NCBI RefSeq assembly: GCF_030269925.1
Contig: NC_085126.1
Span: forward strand, 8,930,501-8,994,500
Source of the DNA: Bombyx mori
Taxonomy: Eukaryota > Arthropoda > Insecta > Lepidoptera > Bombycidae
Reading direction: 5' to 3'
Length of the DNA: 64,000 nt
Of this stretch, positions 55,675 to 64,000 are shown piece by piece. The notes under the pieces are model-generated. The model made no database searches. It was given only the letters and a program-made list of their open reading frames with translations, and was not told the DNA's origin. The stretch's first letter is position 1. Every line of letters begins with the position of its first letter. A program made the translations under genes and the position numbers.

Positions 55675-56710
55675 TTCTGTGTGTATGTGTGTGCGTGTTT
55701 GCGTGCGTGCAGGTGTGAGTACGTGCGTGTGCGTGCGTGCGAGTGCAGGTGTGCGTGCGTGTGTGCGTGCGTGCGTGCGTGAGTGCAGGTGTGCGTGCGG
55801 GTGTGTGTGCGTGTTTGCGTGCGTGCAGGTGTGAGTACGTGCGTGTGCGTGCGTGCGAGTGCAGGTGTGCGTGCGTGTGTGCGTGCGTGCGTGCGTGAGT
55901 GCAGGTGTGCGTGCGGGTGTGTGTGCGTGTTTGCGTGCGTGCAGGTGTGAGTACGTGCGTGTGCGTGCGTGCGAGTGCAGGTGTGCGTGCGTGTGTGCGT
56001 GCGTGCGTGCGTGAGTGCAGGTGTGCGTGCGGGTGTGTGTGCGTGTTTGCGTGCGTGCAGGTGTGAGTACGTGCGTGTGCGTGCGTGCGAGTGCAGGTGT
56101 GCGTGCGTGTGTGCGTGCGTGCGTGCGTGAGTGCAGGTGTGCGTGCGGGTGTGTGTGCGTGTTTGCGTGCGTGCAGGTGTGAGTACGTGCGTGTGCGTGC
56201 GTGCGAGTGCAGGTGTGCGTGCGTGTGTGCGTGCGTGCGTGCGTGAGTGCAGGTGTGCGTGCGGGTGTGTGTGCGTGTTTGCGTGCGTGCAGGTGTGAGT
56301 ACGTGCGTGTGCGTGCGTGCGAGTGCAGGTGTGCGTGCGTGTGTGCGTGCGTGCGTGCGTGAGTGCAGGTGTGCGTGCGGGTGTGGGTGCGTGTTTGCGT
56401 GCGTGCAGGTGTGAGTACGTGCGTGTGCGTGCGTGCGAGTGCAGGTGTGCGTGCGTGTGTGCGTGCGTGCGTGCGTGAGTGCAGGTGTGCGTGCGGGTGT
56501 GGGTGCGTGTTTGCGTGCGTGCAGGTGTGAGTACGTGCGTGTGCGTGCGTGCGAGTGCAGGTGTGCGTGCGTGTGTGCGTGCGTGCGCGTGTGTGGGCAC
56601 GTGTGCGTGCGTGCGTGCGTGAGTGCAGGTGTGCGTGCGGGTGTGGGTGCGTGAGTGCGTGCGTGCGTGCGTGTGGGTGCGTGCGTGCGGGTGTGCATGC
56701 GTGCGTGCGT
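55675..56710. repeat. 116-bp GT-rich minisatellite, 8 units, plus GTGC-rich flank
   Basis: The landmark gtttgcgtgcgtgcaggtgt recurs at 55697, 55813, 55929, 56045, 56161, 56277, 56393 and 56509, every 116 bases. Each unit is a patchwork of gtgcgtgc and gtgcaggt blocks, followed up to 56710 by irregular gtgcgtgc sequence. It lies in the intron between copy B exons 9 and 10 and starts only a few bases after the donor of exon 9. Frames of more than 400 codons rich in His, Thr, Ala and Arg on the minus strand are artefacts of this repeat. Confidence 0.95.
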
Positions 56711-56712
56711 AC

Positions 56713-56886
56713 CTGAGCGCGACGTAGCAGACGAGCAGCGCGGCGCCGGCGGCGAGCACGCGCACGAGGGAGGAGGGGTAGAGCTGCGCGAGGGCCCAGG
56801 CGCCGGCCGCGGCACCGGTGAGCGCGGTGACGGCGGCCGCGGTGCCCGCCCAGTGCGACCACGTGAACCCGCGCTCCCACTCCACT
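56713..56886 (-). CDS. Copy B exon 9: two C-terminal membrane segments
   Basis: Minus-strand exon of 174 nt between a cttgcgtag acceptor and a CAG|gtacgc donor. After one base completing Arg it reads VEWERGFTWSHWAG, a first Ala-rich hydrophobic segment, LAQLYPSSLVR, and a second hydrophobic segment ending LLVCYVAL plus two bases of an Arg codon. It follows the RING-CH domain (exons 7-8), giving the zinc-finger-then-hairpin layout of MARCH ligases. It is GC-rich compared with its surroundings. The open frame runs on through the minisatellite, but the donor and the in-frame join to exon 10 show where it ends. Confidence 0.92.
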
Positions 56887-57098
56887 CTACGCAAGTAAGT
56901 GGAACTTAATATCTCTGATCTAGTTTTTAAGGTTGATTGATTCGGTGGTGCAATGGAATCACACGTCGGGCAAACATTCGTGTAATAAACAGGTTTGTTT
57001 ACAGGTATTTATTATCTATGTATGTTTAAATTTAAACGTATATAACTATGTTTGACAGTCTCTAGTACTTATAACACAGAGAACAATAAATACATATT

Positions 57099-57257
57099 TA
57101 CTGGTGGTAGGACCTCCTCTTGTGAGTCCGCGCAGGTAGGTACCACCACCCTACCTATTTCTGCCGTGAAGCAGAAATGTGTTTCGGTTTGAAGCGTTGA
57201 ACAGCCATTGTGCTGTAAAATCTGAGACCTTAGAACTACACTCAAGGTAGGTCTCAA
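57099..57257 (+). repeat. Bm1 SINE, truncated (copy B counterpart of 332-490)
   Basis: Same truncation points as in copy A, with a 3-base insertion (cctcctcttgtg). Confidence 0.85.
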
Positions 57258-57309
57258 GAATATATACAAATACAAATTTCAATAATCAGAGCGATATCAT
57301 TATACGTAC

Positions 57310-57380
57310 CGATTGGTCTCCTGGACGATGTAGGGAGTGTTGCAGACTTTGCACTTCAAGCCGTCAGGCGAGGCGGCACT
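57310..57380 (-). CDS. Copy B exon 8: last zinc-binding pair of the RING-CH domain
   Basis: Identical in sequence to 536-606, with the CKVC pair and the split Arg codon at the CG|gtacgt donor. It joins exon 7 in phase 0 and exon 9 in phase 2. Confidence 0.9.
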
Positions 57381-57459
57381 CTGGGGAGACCACGTGACAG
57401 ATTTACTAACTGAACATTACGATAGGAAAACTAACGGATAATTGGCTTTTCGTCCTCCA

Positions 57460-57830
57460 CGCTTTTTTTTACAATAAAATCATTTTTTCTTACACTATTT
57501 TTAATTCAGATTTATTAAAATTTATTTTCAATTTTTCAGTTGGATTTTCTATAAAAGCGTATTTTGTTACCAAACTATTAGTTAATTTGGTAAAGGTATT
57601 TTTAAACTATTATTATTTTTTTAGTGAATTTGAATTTTTCAATATGTTTTTTAATATTGTATTTTTCAATTTATTCAATATTTTTTTAAATATTGAACTG
57701 TCATCGGTCCTTTATAAGTATACCAAATTTCGAGTTAATCCGACGTTTTGAAGGGGGTCAAAATCATGTTCAAAGATTCCGTTACATACAAACATACATA
57801 CGTCTGAAGCTAATAAAAGCGTATTAAAAA
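57460..57830. repeat. AT-rich dispersed repeat in intron, copy B counterpart
   Basis: Counterpart of 660-985, but longer: it retains tcatcggtcctttataagta taccaaatttcgag, which copy A has lost. Confidence 0.6.
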
Positions 57831-57848
57831 TAACCGCAAATACATTTG

Positions 57849-58110
57849 AATATGCAATTTCGAAAAGGGCCACATGTCGCATATTTTGTCAAATACGTTT
57901 TTTCATATACATGTAGTCTTGAGGCTTACCTACACCCATTTTATAATAATTCCAGTAATTTTCAATTGCTAATTAACACTAAAATATATCTCAAAAGTTA
58001 TATTAATATTTGAAATTTTACACTGCTTTAGAAAGTAATCAGTTTTTTTTTCATTTCCTGAACATTTTACATTTTCAGAGATGTGCCCTTTTCGAAATTG
58101 CATATTCATT
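57849..58110. repeat. MITE next to RING-CH exon, copy B
   Basis: Counterpart of 988-1243 with the same terminal inverted repeats. Confidence 0.75.
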
Positions 58111-58153
58111 TGTAATACATATTTTTGGCCCGAGTCAAACGTTGGATACCGAC

Positions 58154-58312
58154 CTCGACGAGCCACCTGCTCAGGCAGTCATGATGCACGGCGGACACGT
58201 CGCCGGTGCAGCGACACGGCCTGATGAGGGGCTCCGCCCGGGAACTGTCGTAGCAAATCCAGCAATCCCGGCTCGAGCCGACGCTGTCCACGAGCGAGTC
58301 ACTCTCCACGTT
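58154..58312 (-). CDS. Copy B exon 7: RING-CH domain
   Basis: 159 nt, 53 codons, phase 0 both ends. The zinc ligands CWIC, CRC, H and C are all kept. It differs from copy A by Ser-Asp instead of Arg-Asn at positions 4-5 of the exon and by silent changes in three codons (GAC/GAT, ATC/ATT, AGC/AGT). The acceptor is ggggttccgcag and the donor GAG|gtcggt. Confidence 0.93.
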
Positions 58313-59076
58313 CTGCGGAACCCCAAAGACACCAATGAATGATCCACTGACCGTATCATTGACAGCGAAACGACGCCCGATTGAACTTGGAAGGCTTTTA
58401 TCCGGACGTTTTACATTGATGGCTGTGATTGGCCAACGATGACGTCATATCGCAAGAACCAATCACAAATCAGGAAACGCAACAGTGGCATCAATTATCA
58501 AAATTTAATAAATAAAATTATTACACGAAGAAAAAAGATGGACGCGCCTGTCAATTCTATTTTGTAAAATAATTAAAAATAATATAATGAGTATTTGAAG
58601 AAGTAAACGTATTTATTCATTTTCTTGGCCACCTCAAGATACCTCTAAGAAATAGACGCAACAATCAGCCTTTCCCAAAGTGGGCGATAACGCCCCCTTG
58701 TGAGCGCTGCAGGCCTTAAGGAGGGCGGTAAGAGACCCAGAAACAAAAAATTGGGGGCACTGTGTAGAAGCTTGGGAGGCAATTTGTAATTTTATCTAGG
58801 AGGACTCTTAGATACCGACTGAGCTCTCGCTATAGTGGTCTTTAATTTGGTGATAAAATGGAGGCACTAAAAAATAATTTATTCTCAAAGTGGCCAGTAG
58901 ACAAAATAAGTTTGAGAGCCCCTGATTTAAATCAACAAAGCAAGATTTGATTCCATTCGTAACTTTTGAACAGAACACCTAAGGCCCCATAGCAACGAAT
59001 CATAAGGAACAATATCATACATTCAAACAAATACAACAGTTATTTACAACGACACGCACCCGACAACGAAACTCAC
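58313..59076. other. Copy B intron
   Basis: Counterpart of 1445-2215; no gene or transposon recognised. Confidence 0.6.
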
Positions 59077-59262
59077 CGAATTTGTGTTCGAGCCAACCGC
59101 ATTAGCAGCGTCCGAGTTTTGTGTCTCTTTCCCGTTTACAGGCAAAGGAAGAGGTTTGAAAAAGACAGTAAGAGCGAACCTCCAAACGATCCAATATTTG
59201 GCCAACTCGAGAAAGTACCATGCTTTCTGGCGCCAGCCCAGTTGGCTGAGGTCGGCCAACGT
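59077..59262 (-). CDS. Copy B exon 6
   Basis: 186 nt identical to 2216-2401, with the same splice signals (gattcccag acceptor, TCG|gtgagt donor). Hydrophobic Trp/Phe-rich stretch followed by a polar tail. Confidence 0.88.
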
Positions 59263-59463
59263 CTGGGAATCGATTGGGGGTGATGTTAGAAACGGAAAAT
59301 GTTAGTGGGACGAGAAGGAAGCTAGCTTTGATAGGGAAATATTAGTTGATGGAAGAGATATTTGAAACAATGAGGAAATTAATTAATGATGATCAAAATA
59401 TATATATGCAAGATGGAACGACACATAAACAAACGAATCGACAAACACGAGCACTTGACAACA

Positions 59464-59600
59464 ACCCTTTGCCGAAAAAAAAAACGCAACACAATACAGA
59501 TTATACCACACGTAGAGTACAAACAGAATAATAACCCTTTGCCGACAAAAAATAAAACACGATACAGATTATACTACACGTAGAGTATAAACACGCAACT
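59464..59600. repeat. 68-70-bp tandem repeat, two units
   Basis: Units start at 59464 and 59534; copy A has three (2608-2811). Confidence 0.8.
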
Positions 59601-60035
59601 GACAGCACTATACTGAATTCGATAACAACAGATGTTGTATTTTGTGGGAGTTTAAAACATCGCCGCCTTCATACGAAACCTTGTATAGGGATACCGCATT
59701 GTAATCTTAAATCCATAGACATCCTTAAAGCCATGGATAATTGAATTTATACATTTCACAGGAAAAAAACATCAAATTGCTTTCGTTCTTGGATATATTT
59801 TTTTCAGGTTGGCAATCAATGACTCGAGAGCCAAACAAAACTTGACCAATCTAACAAATCAAAAAAAAAAACATTAACCAAATCAAATAATATAAGAATT
59901 ATAACCGACATCTTTACACACGCAATACACAAACATAACATAATTACAATTTTATAATATTTAATTGTTATTTATGTCACACATAAAGCTTATAAAATAC
60001 GTAATATATTTAAATATTATAATATAATATTTATA

Positions 60036-60170
60036 CGGTAGGCAGCGGCTTGGTTCTGCCCCTGGCATTGCTGAAGTCCATGGGCGACGGTAACCACTCA
60101 CCATCAGGTGGGCCGTATGCTCGTCTGCCTACAAGGGCAATAAAAAAAAAAAAAAAAAAAAAAAAAAATA
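60036..60170 (+). repeat. BMC1-like LINE 3' tail present only in copy B
   Basis: ggtaggcagcggcttggttc to ctgcctacaagggcaataaa, followed by about 27 A. Copy A is uninterrupted at this point (about 3220). The long pure A-tail suggests a young insertion. Confidence 0.92.
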
Positions 60171-60286
60171 TCAGTGCAATAGAAAATAATTAGGCAATTA
60201 ATTTTTTTTTAATTTCGACCAATTCCAAATTAAGCACCTAACTAGGATATCCTTTTACGTCAAGGTCGCTGGAGACATGCATAGAC

Positions 60287-60458
60287 CTGAGTGCTTAATG
60301 CGAGTTTTATAACGCTCTCGATAGCGTAAAAGTTAACGTAGTTAACGTAGCGTTTGCCTACGTTTGCCGCTAGGGGTGCTGTTCCAACTGCATACAAATA
60401 TAAGTTAACTTTTACGCTATCGAGAACGTTAAAAAACTCGCACTAAGGACACAGAACT
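60287..60458. repeat. Palindromic MITE, copy B counterpart of 3339-3502
   Basis: gtgcttaatgcgagttttat to aaaaactcgcactaaggaca c; contains a small duplication (gttaacgtagttaacgtagc) absent from copy A. Confidence 0.85.
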
Positions 60459-60548
60459 AATGGACACAGACAACAATGGAATACAATGGAGTCCGGACAA
60501 CGCAATATACTCTATTTTTTCTCATGATTAAGGAATTAAAATTTTAGA

Positions 60549-60655
60549 CGGTAGGCAGCGGTTCTTGCCCCTGGCATTGCTGACGTCCATGAGCTACGGT
60601 AACCACTCACCATCAGGATGAGCCGTATGCTCGTCTGCCTACAAAGCGTGTTTTT
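60549..60655 (+). repeat. BMC1-like LINE 3' tail (counterpart of 3573)
   Basis: ggtaggcagcggttcttgcc to tgctcgtctgcctacaaag. Confidence 0.8.
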
Positions 60656-60862
60656 TAGTTTTTTTAAGCTATTATTTATTTTTCAATTATTTTTTTCATA
60701 TATAATTGTCATCGGTCCTCGATAAATCAACAAAGTTGGAATGAAATCTGGCCGTTTAAAGTGGGTCAAAATCTAAAGGATTCCGTTACAAACATACATA
60801 CATACAAGTGAAGCTAATATAGAGCGTGTAACAATACAGTGAAGGGTCACGTTGCCGCGTAC

Positions 60863-61064
60863 CTTGGCATCGTGGTGGTGCTGCGCGAGCAGGTCGGCGA
60901 GCTTGGCGTCGTCCAGCTGCCTGGCGAGCAGCCGGCGCGGGTTCAGGAGCCAGAGCCGCTCGGGCGCCATCGAGTTCCACAGCGCGCACGGGAACCATAC
61001 TGCGACCCCGATCTCGGCGAGCCGGAACACCAGGTCGTGCCAGTTGCGGGACACCACCGGCACC
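60863..61064 (-). CDS. Copy B exon 5: polytopic membrane domain
   Basis: 202 nt identical to 4044-4245; acceptor taacag, donor AAG|gtacgc. It encodes VPVVSRNWHDLVFRLAEIGV and on to QHHHDAK. Confidence 0.88.
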
Positions 61065-61085
61065 CTGTTACCCGAAATACGTACT

Positions 61086-61295
61086 TACTGGTGGTAGGAC
61101 CTCTTGTGAGTCCGCGCGGGTAGGTGACTAGACCACCACCCGGCCTATTTCTGCCGTGAAGCAGTAATGCGTTTCGGTTTGAAGGGTGAGGCAGCCGCTG
61201 TAACTATACTGAGACCTTAAAACTTATATCTCAAGGTGGGTGACGCATTTACGTTGTGGATGTCTATGGGCTCCAGTAACCACTTAACACCAGGT
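61086..61295 (+). repeat. Bm1 SINE, truncated (copy B counterpart of 4268)
   Basis: ctggtggtaggacctcttgt to ccacttaacaccagg; retains about 30 more 3' bases than copy A. Confidence 0.87.
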
Positions 61296-61622
61296 TTTTT
61301 TTACAATAAAATCATTTTTTCTTACACTATTTTTAATTCAAATTTATAAAAATTTAATTCTATTTTTGAGTTGGATTTTTTCTAAAAGCGTATTTTTATA
61401 GTTTTTCAAACTACTATTTATTTTTCATTTTTTAGTTGAACTTCAATTTTTTCCATATATTTTTCTTAAATATTGAATTGTCATCGATCCTTAATAAGTA
61501 TGCAAAATTTCGGGTTAATCCGACGTTTTCAAGGGGGGTCAAAATCATGTGCAAAGATTCTGTTACACACTAACATACATAGGTCTGAAACTAATAAAGG
61601 CGTATTAAAAATGTATACTGAC

Positions 61623-61831
61623 TTAGTCTTCCAGAATTCGCTTAGGGTTTCAGAAGCCAGGAAGCAGACGATCAGTATGAGCATCAGCGCGAGGCTGATC
61701 AGGCCCACGCGCGACTGGTGCAGCTGCGAGAGGTCCACGGACCGAGGGTCCACCGTTCCGTCTCCGTCCAGCAAATCCGTTTGAATTCCCTTCGGAAGAA
61801 AGCAACAGGATCGTATTGATGGTAACTTGGA
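61623..61831 (-). CDS. Copy B exon 4: transmembrane helix exon
   Basis: 209 nt; two silent differences from copy A (CTG/CTC and GAT/GAC). Same SKLPSIRSC start, hydrophobic LISLALMLILIVCFLASETL helix and AA|gtcagt donor. An open frame continuing upstream through the intron to 61933 is read-through of the SINE. Confidence 0.9.
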
Positions 61832-61846
61832 CTGTTCATTGGACTT

Positions 61847-62068
61847 GAAGTCGTCGTGGCCCAAAGGATAAGACGTCCGGTATATTTGTATCGAGCGATA
61901 CACCGGTGTTCGAATCCCGCAGGCGGGTACCAATTTTTCTAATGAAATACATAGTTAAGAAATCTTCACGATTGACTTCCACGGTGAAGGAATAACATCG
62001 TGTAATAAAAATCAAACCCGCAAAATTATAATTTGTGTAATTATTGGTGGCAGGACCTCTTGTGAGTC
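61847..62068 (+). repeat. Bm1 SINE head filling a whole intron (copy B)
   Basis: Same element and borders as 5109-5330; the intron is again 245 nt long. Confidence 0.88.
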
Positions 62069-62076
62069 CAACATAC

Positions 62077-62184
62077 CTGTTTAGTGACAAGCGTATCCTG
62101 GGCTTCATCTCCGTCGGCTGAGGTTCCGGGACGGGGCGATATTATGGTGCATACTTTGGTCTCCTTCAGGAACTCACCGCGGAG
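62077..62184 (-). CDS. Copy B exon 3 (most upstream one in the window): cytosolic loop
   Basis: 108 nt with cgatcttcag acceptor and CAG|gtatgt donor. It differs from copy A at four third positions (TCT/TCG, CCG/CCC, ACT/ACC, GCG/GCC); the protein is unchanged. Exons 1 and 2 of copy B must lie beyond the right edge. Confidence 0.87.
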
Positions 62185-62271
62185 CTGAAGATCGAAGTTA
62201 TCTCATACAGATCATTTATCAACACACTCAGAACTTAGGACTTTAAATTAGAAAAACAAATGGTACGGTAT

Positions 62272-62557
62272 TTAACACGTTGACTGCCATGTAGGTCACC
62301 GGTGCCCTACGCGGCGCACTGAAGTAACTAAGCCGATTTCTCTCTTTGTTCTTCTTACTAAGACTCTGGGGAAGACGAATCCAAACGATACTGACAATGA
62401 ATCTATTTCTAACAGACCTAAAAGACTAAAACATACACTAACAAACAAAAGAAGGTGAGGTGAGGCAATCCAGGCAAGCTTAGTAACAGAAATCGACTTA
62501 ATTACTTCAGTGCGCCGCGTGGTACACCGGTGACCTACATGGCAGTGAATGTGTTAA
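62272..62557. repeat. TTAA-flanked MITE, copy B
   Basis: Counterpart of 5531-5835, about 20 bases shorter in the middle; TTAA at both ends. Confidence 0.8.
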
Positions 62558-62879
62558 AAAATAAATAAGACGGTAGTTAACCGATAGTTCGACACGTCCG
62601 AGATTATTAAACGTGAATTTAAATCGTAAACTAGTTTCTGCACTGCAAAAACCCCTACTATTGGTGACATACGATATTCAGAGCACCACGATAGTCCATC
62701 GTTTACAGCACACAGCAAAGGCTTATCGCTCACACACAATGCCACGGTGTTTGATAACAGAAAATGAGATTTACGTTTTATTGTTCGAAAAACATATAAC
62801 CCCGCGATCGGTTTTAATCGGGCACGAAATTTAATAACGCAAGGCAGTGGCGTTTATTGGCCCGCACATTATTTATTTA

Positions 62880-63205
62880 CAAGCTCTTGCCCGCGACTCC
62901 GTCCGCGTGGAATAGTCACTTTGGCATAACGCTAAATTTTACGCCCCCACTTCATTTACGTAGAAAGTGAAAATATTTTTGAATTATAGAATGTTAAGGA
63001 AGCTATTTAAACCGTATTTTGAAATATTCATTATTGGTGCTCCACTCGTATTGGTCTTACCGTGGTGTTATATAGCCTATAGCCTTCCTTAATAAATGGG
63101 CTATTTAACAGTGAAAGAATTTTTCAAATCGGACCAATAGTTTCTGAGATTAGCGCGTTCAAACAAACAAACTCTTCCGCTTTATAATATTAGTATAGAT
63201 AGTAC
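62880..63205 (-). mobile_element. Helitron-like element, copy B counterpart of 6164
   Basis: gcccgcgactccgtccgcgt to ttataatattagtatagata. Confidence 0.55.
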
Positions 63206-63838
63206 AGAATTATTTGGGAAACCAACAGTACGATACAAACATATAATATTAAAAAAAAATAGCTAAAACAATAACCAAACATGTTTCCACCATCAAAATC
63301 ACATATAAGTAGAAAGTGAACAAAGGAAGAAGAAAAAAAAGAGATATTTAGAAATTTACGTTTACACAAGTTATCCGAGTTTTCTGTCCCCAAGTGTACG
63401 TCAGACGCCGAAAGGGTACGATACGACTCGCTCAGTTTTCTTTGCGATAGATCGACATTTTTGCTATACAACTTGAGACATGAGAAGCACATGCTTTGTA
63501 TTACGGCAATGCCATTCCTCGCACACTTCGGTAATTGTTACCCATACATATTTGGATTCACGTCTGGTTCTTTGTATAACTTTACATAACTATAAATAAA
63601 TTATAAGACCCATCACGCTGCGCTTTGACAACGGTTCAATTCGTGACTAACTACGCCGTCTATTGTTGGTAAGTACCATGACAAGATAAAGACGATAGCA
63701 ACCAAATTATGGACCAGGAAAGCTCTAAGCTGAGTAGAGTGAAGTAGAAGGAAAGAAATGAGGGAGGCCTTTGCCTAACTAAGCTCGTTAACTTAAGTTT
63801 TGCTATCTGTAAATATGCGGCTGGATAAGAGCTATAAT
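63206..63838. other. Copy B intron, shared with 6483-7118
   Basis: No exon or repeat recognised; marks the furthest visible extent of the duplication. Confidence 0.5.
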
Positions 63839-63844
63839 TATTAT

Positions 63845-64000
63845 TTATTTTTTATTGCTTAGATGTGTGGACGAGCTCACAGCCCACCTGGTGTTAAGTG
63901 GTTACTGGAGCCCATAGACATTTACAACGTAAATGCGCCACACACCTTGAGATGTAAGTTCTAAGGTCTCAGTATAGTCACAACGGCTGCCCCACCCTTC
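63845..64000 (-). repeat. Bm1 SINE present only in copy B, cut by window edge
   Basis: Minus orientation, ttttattgcttagatgtgtg to tgccccacccttc. Copy A has no SINE at the matching point (about 7118). Confidence 0.92.

Noticed and set aside
55590..56894. Three long minus-strand ORFs of 405-434 codons, rich in His-Thr-Ala-Arg
   Set aside because: They are exon 9 of copy B read through its donor into the 116-bp minisatellite. The repeat has no stop in several frames, and the splice donor plus the in-frame join to exon 10 explain the true coding part.

Overview
The window looks like nuclear DNA of a silkworm (Bombyx mori or a very close relative). The main evidence is more than thirty copies of the tRNA-derived SINE Bm1, two of them close to full length. 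Other repeats typical of moths are also present: 3' tails of a BMC1-like LINE, many Helitron-like elements ending in CTAGT, R1-clade and RTE-clade LINE ends, BEL/Pao and other LTRs, a mariner fragment and several MITE families. There are no bacterial features, CRISPR arrays, rRNA genes or convincing free-standing tRNA genes.

Host coding sequence is limited to short exons on the minus strand. Joined by splice sites and matching reading phase, they describe one multi-pass membrane protein. An N-terminal polytopic part resembles a THH1/TOM1/TOM3-like seven-helix domain (weakly, by inference). It is followed by a complete C4HC3 RING-CH (MARCH-type) domain and two C-terminal membrane segments. The gene is present twice, head to tail. 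Copy A runs from exons at 18645 and 9889 down through 5446..1 and leaves the window at its left edge before its stop codon. Copy B enters from the right edge (first visible exon 62184) and ends with a stop at 54357. The two copies align over at least 1..7118 and 56776..63838. Where both can be read (1046 nt) I count 12 silent differences and 2 replaced residues. This means either a recent tandem duplication under selection or two haplotypes both kept by the assembler.

Layout: 1-7.1 kb is copy A with introns full of repeats. 7.1-18.7 kb is the long upstream introns of copy A with two more exons. 18.7-46.9 kb is a transposon graveyard, with a tentative copy A promoter near 40.5 kb. 47.0-49.6 kb is a 24-unit array of a 107-bp repeat that derives from one half of a palindromic MITE. 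49.6-54.3 kb is mostly AT-rich sequence with LTR, MITE and SINE insertions. 54.4-64 kb is copy B, including a 116-bp GT-rich minisatellite that runs almost into a splice donor.

The most unusual points are the seven-helix/RING-CH architecture in tandem copies, an intron made almost entirely of a Bm1 SINE, the indel-free satellite built from a MITE half with two linked unit types, a gutted BEL/Pao element and several near-perfect fold-back repeats.
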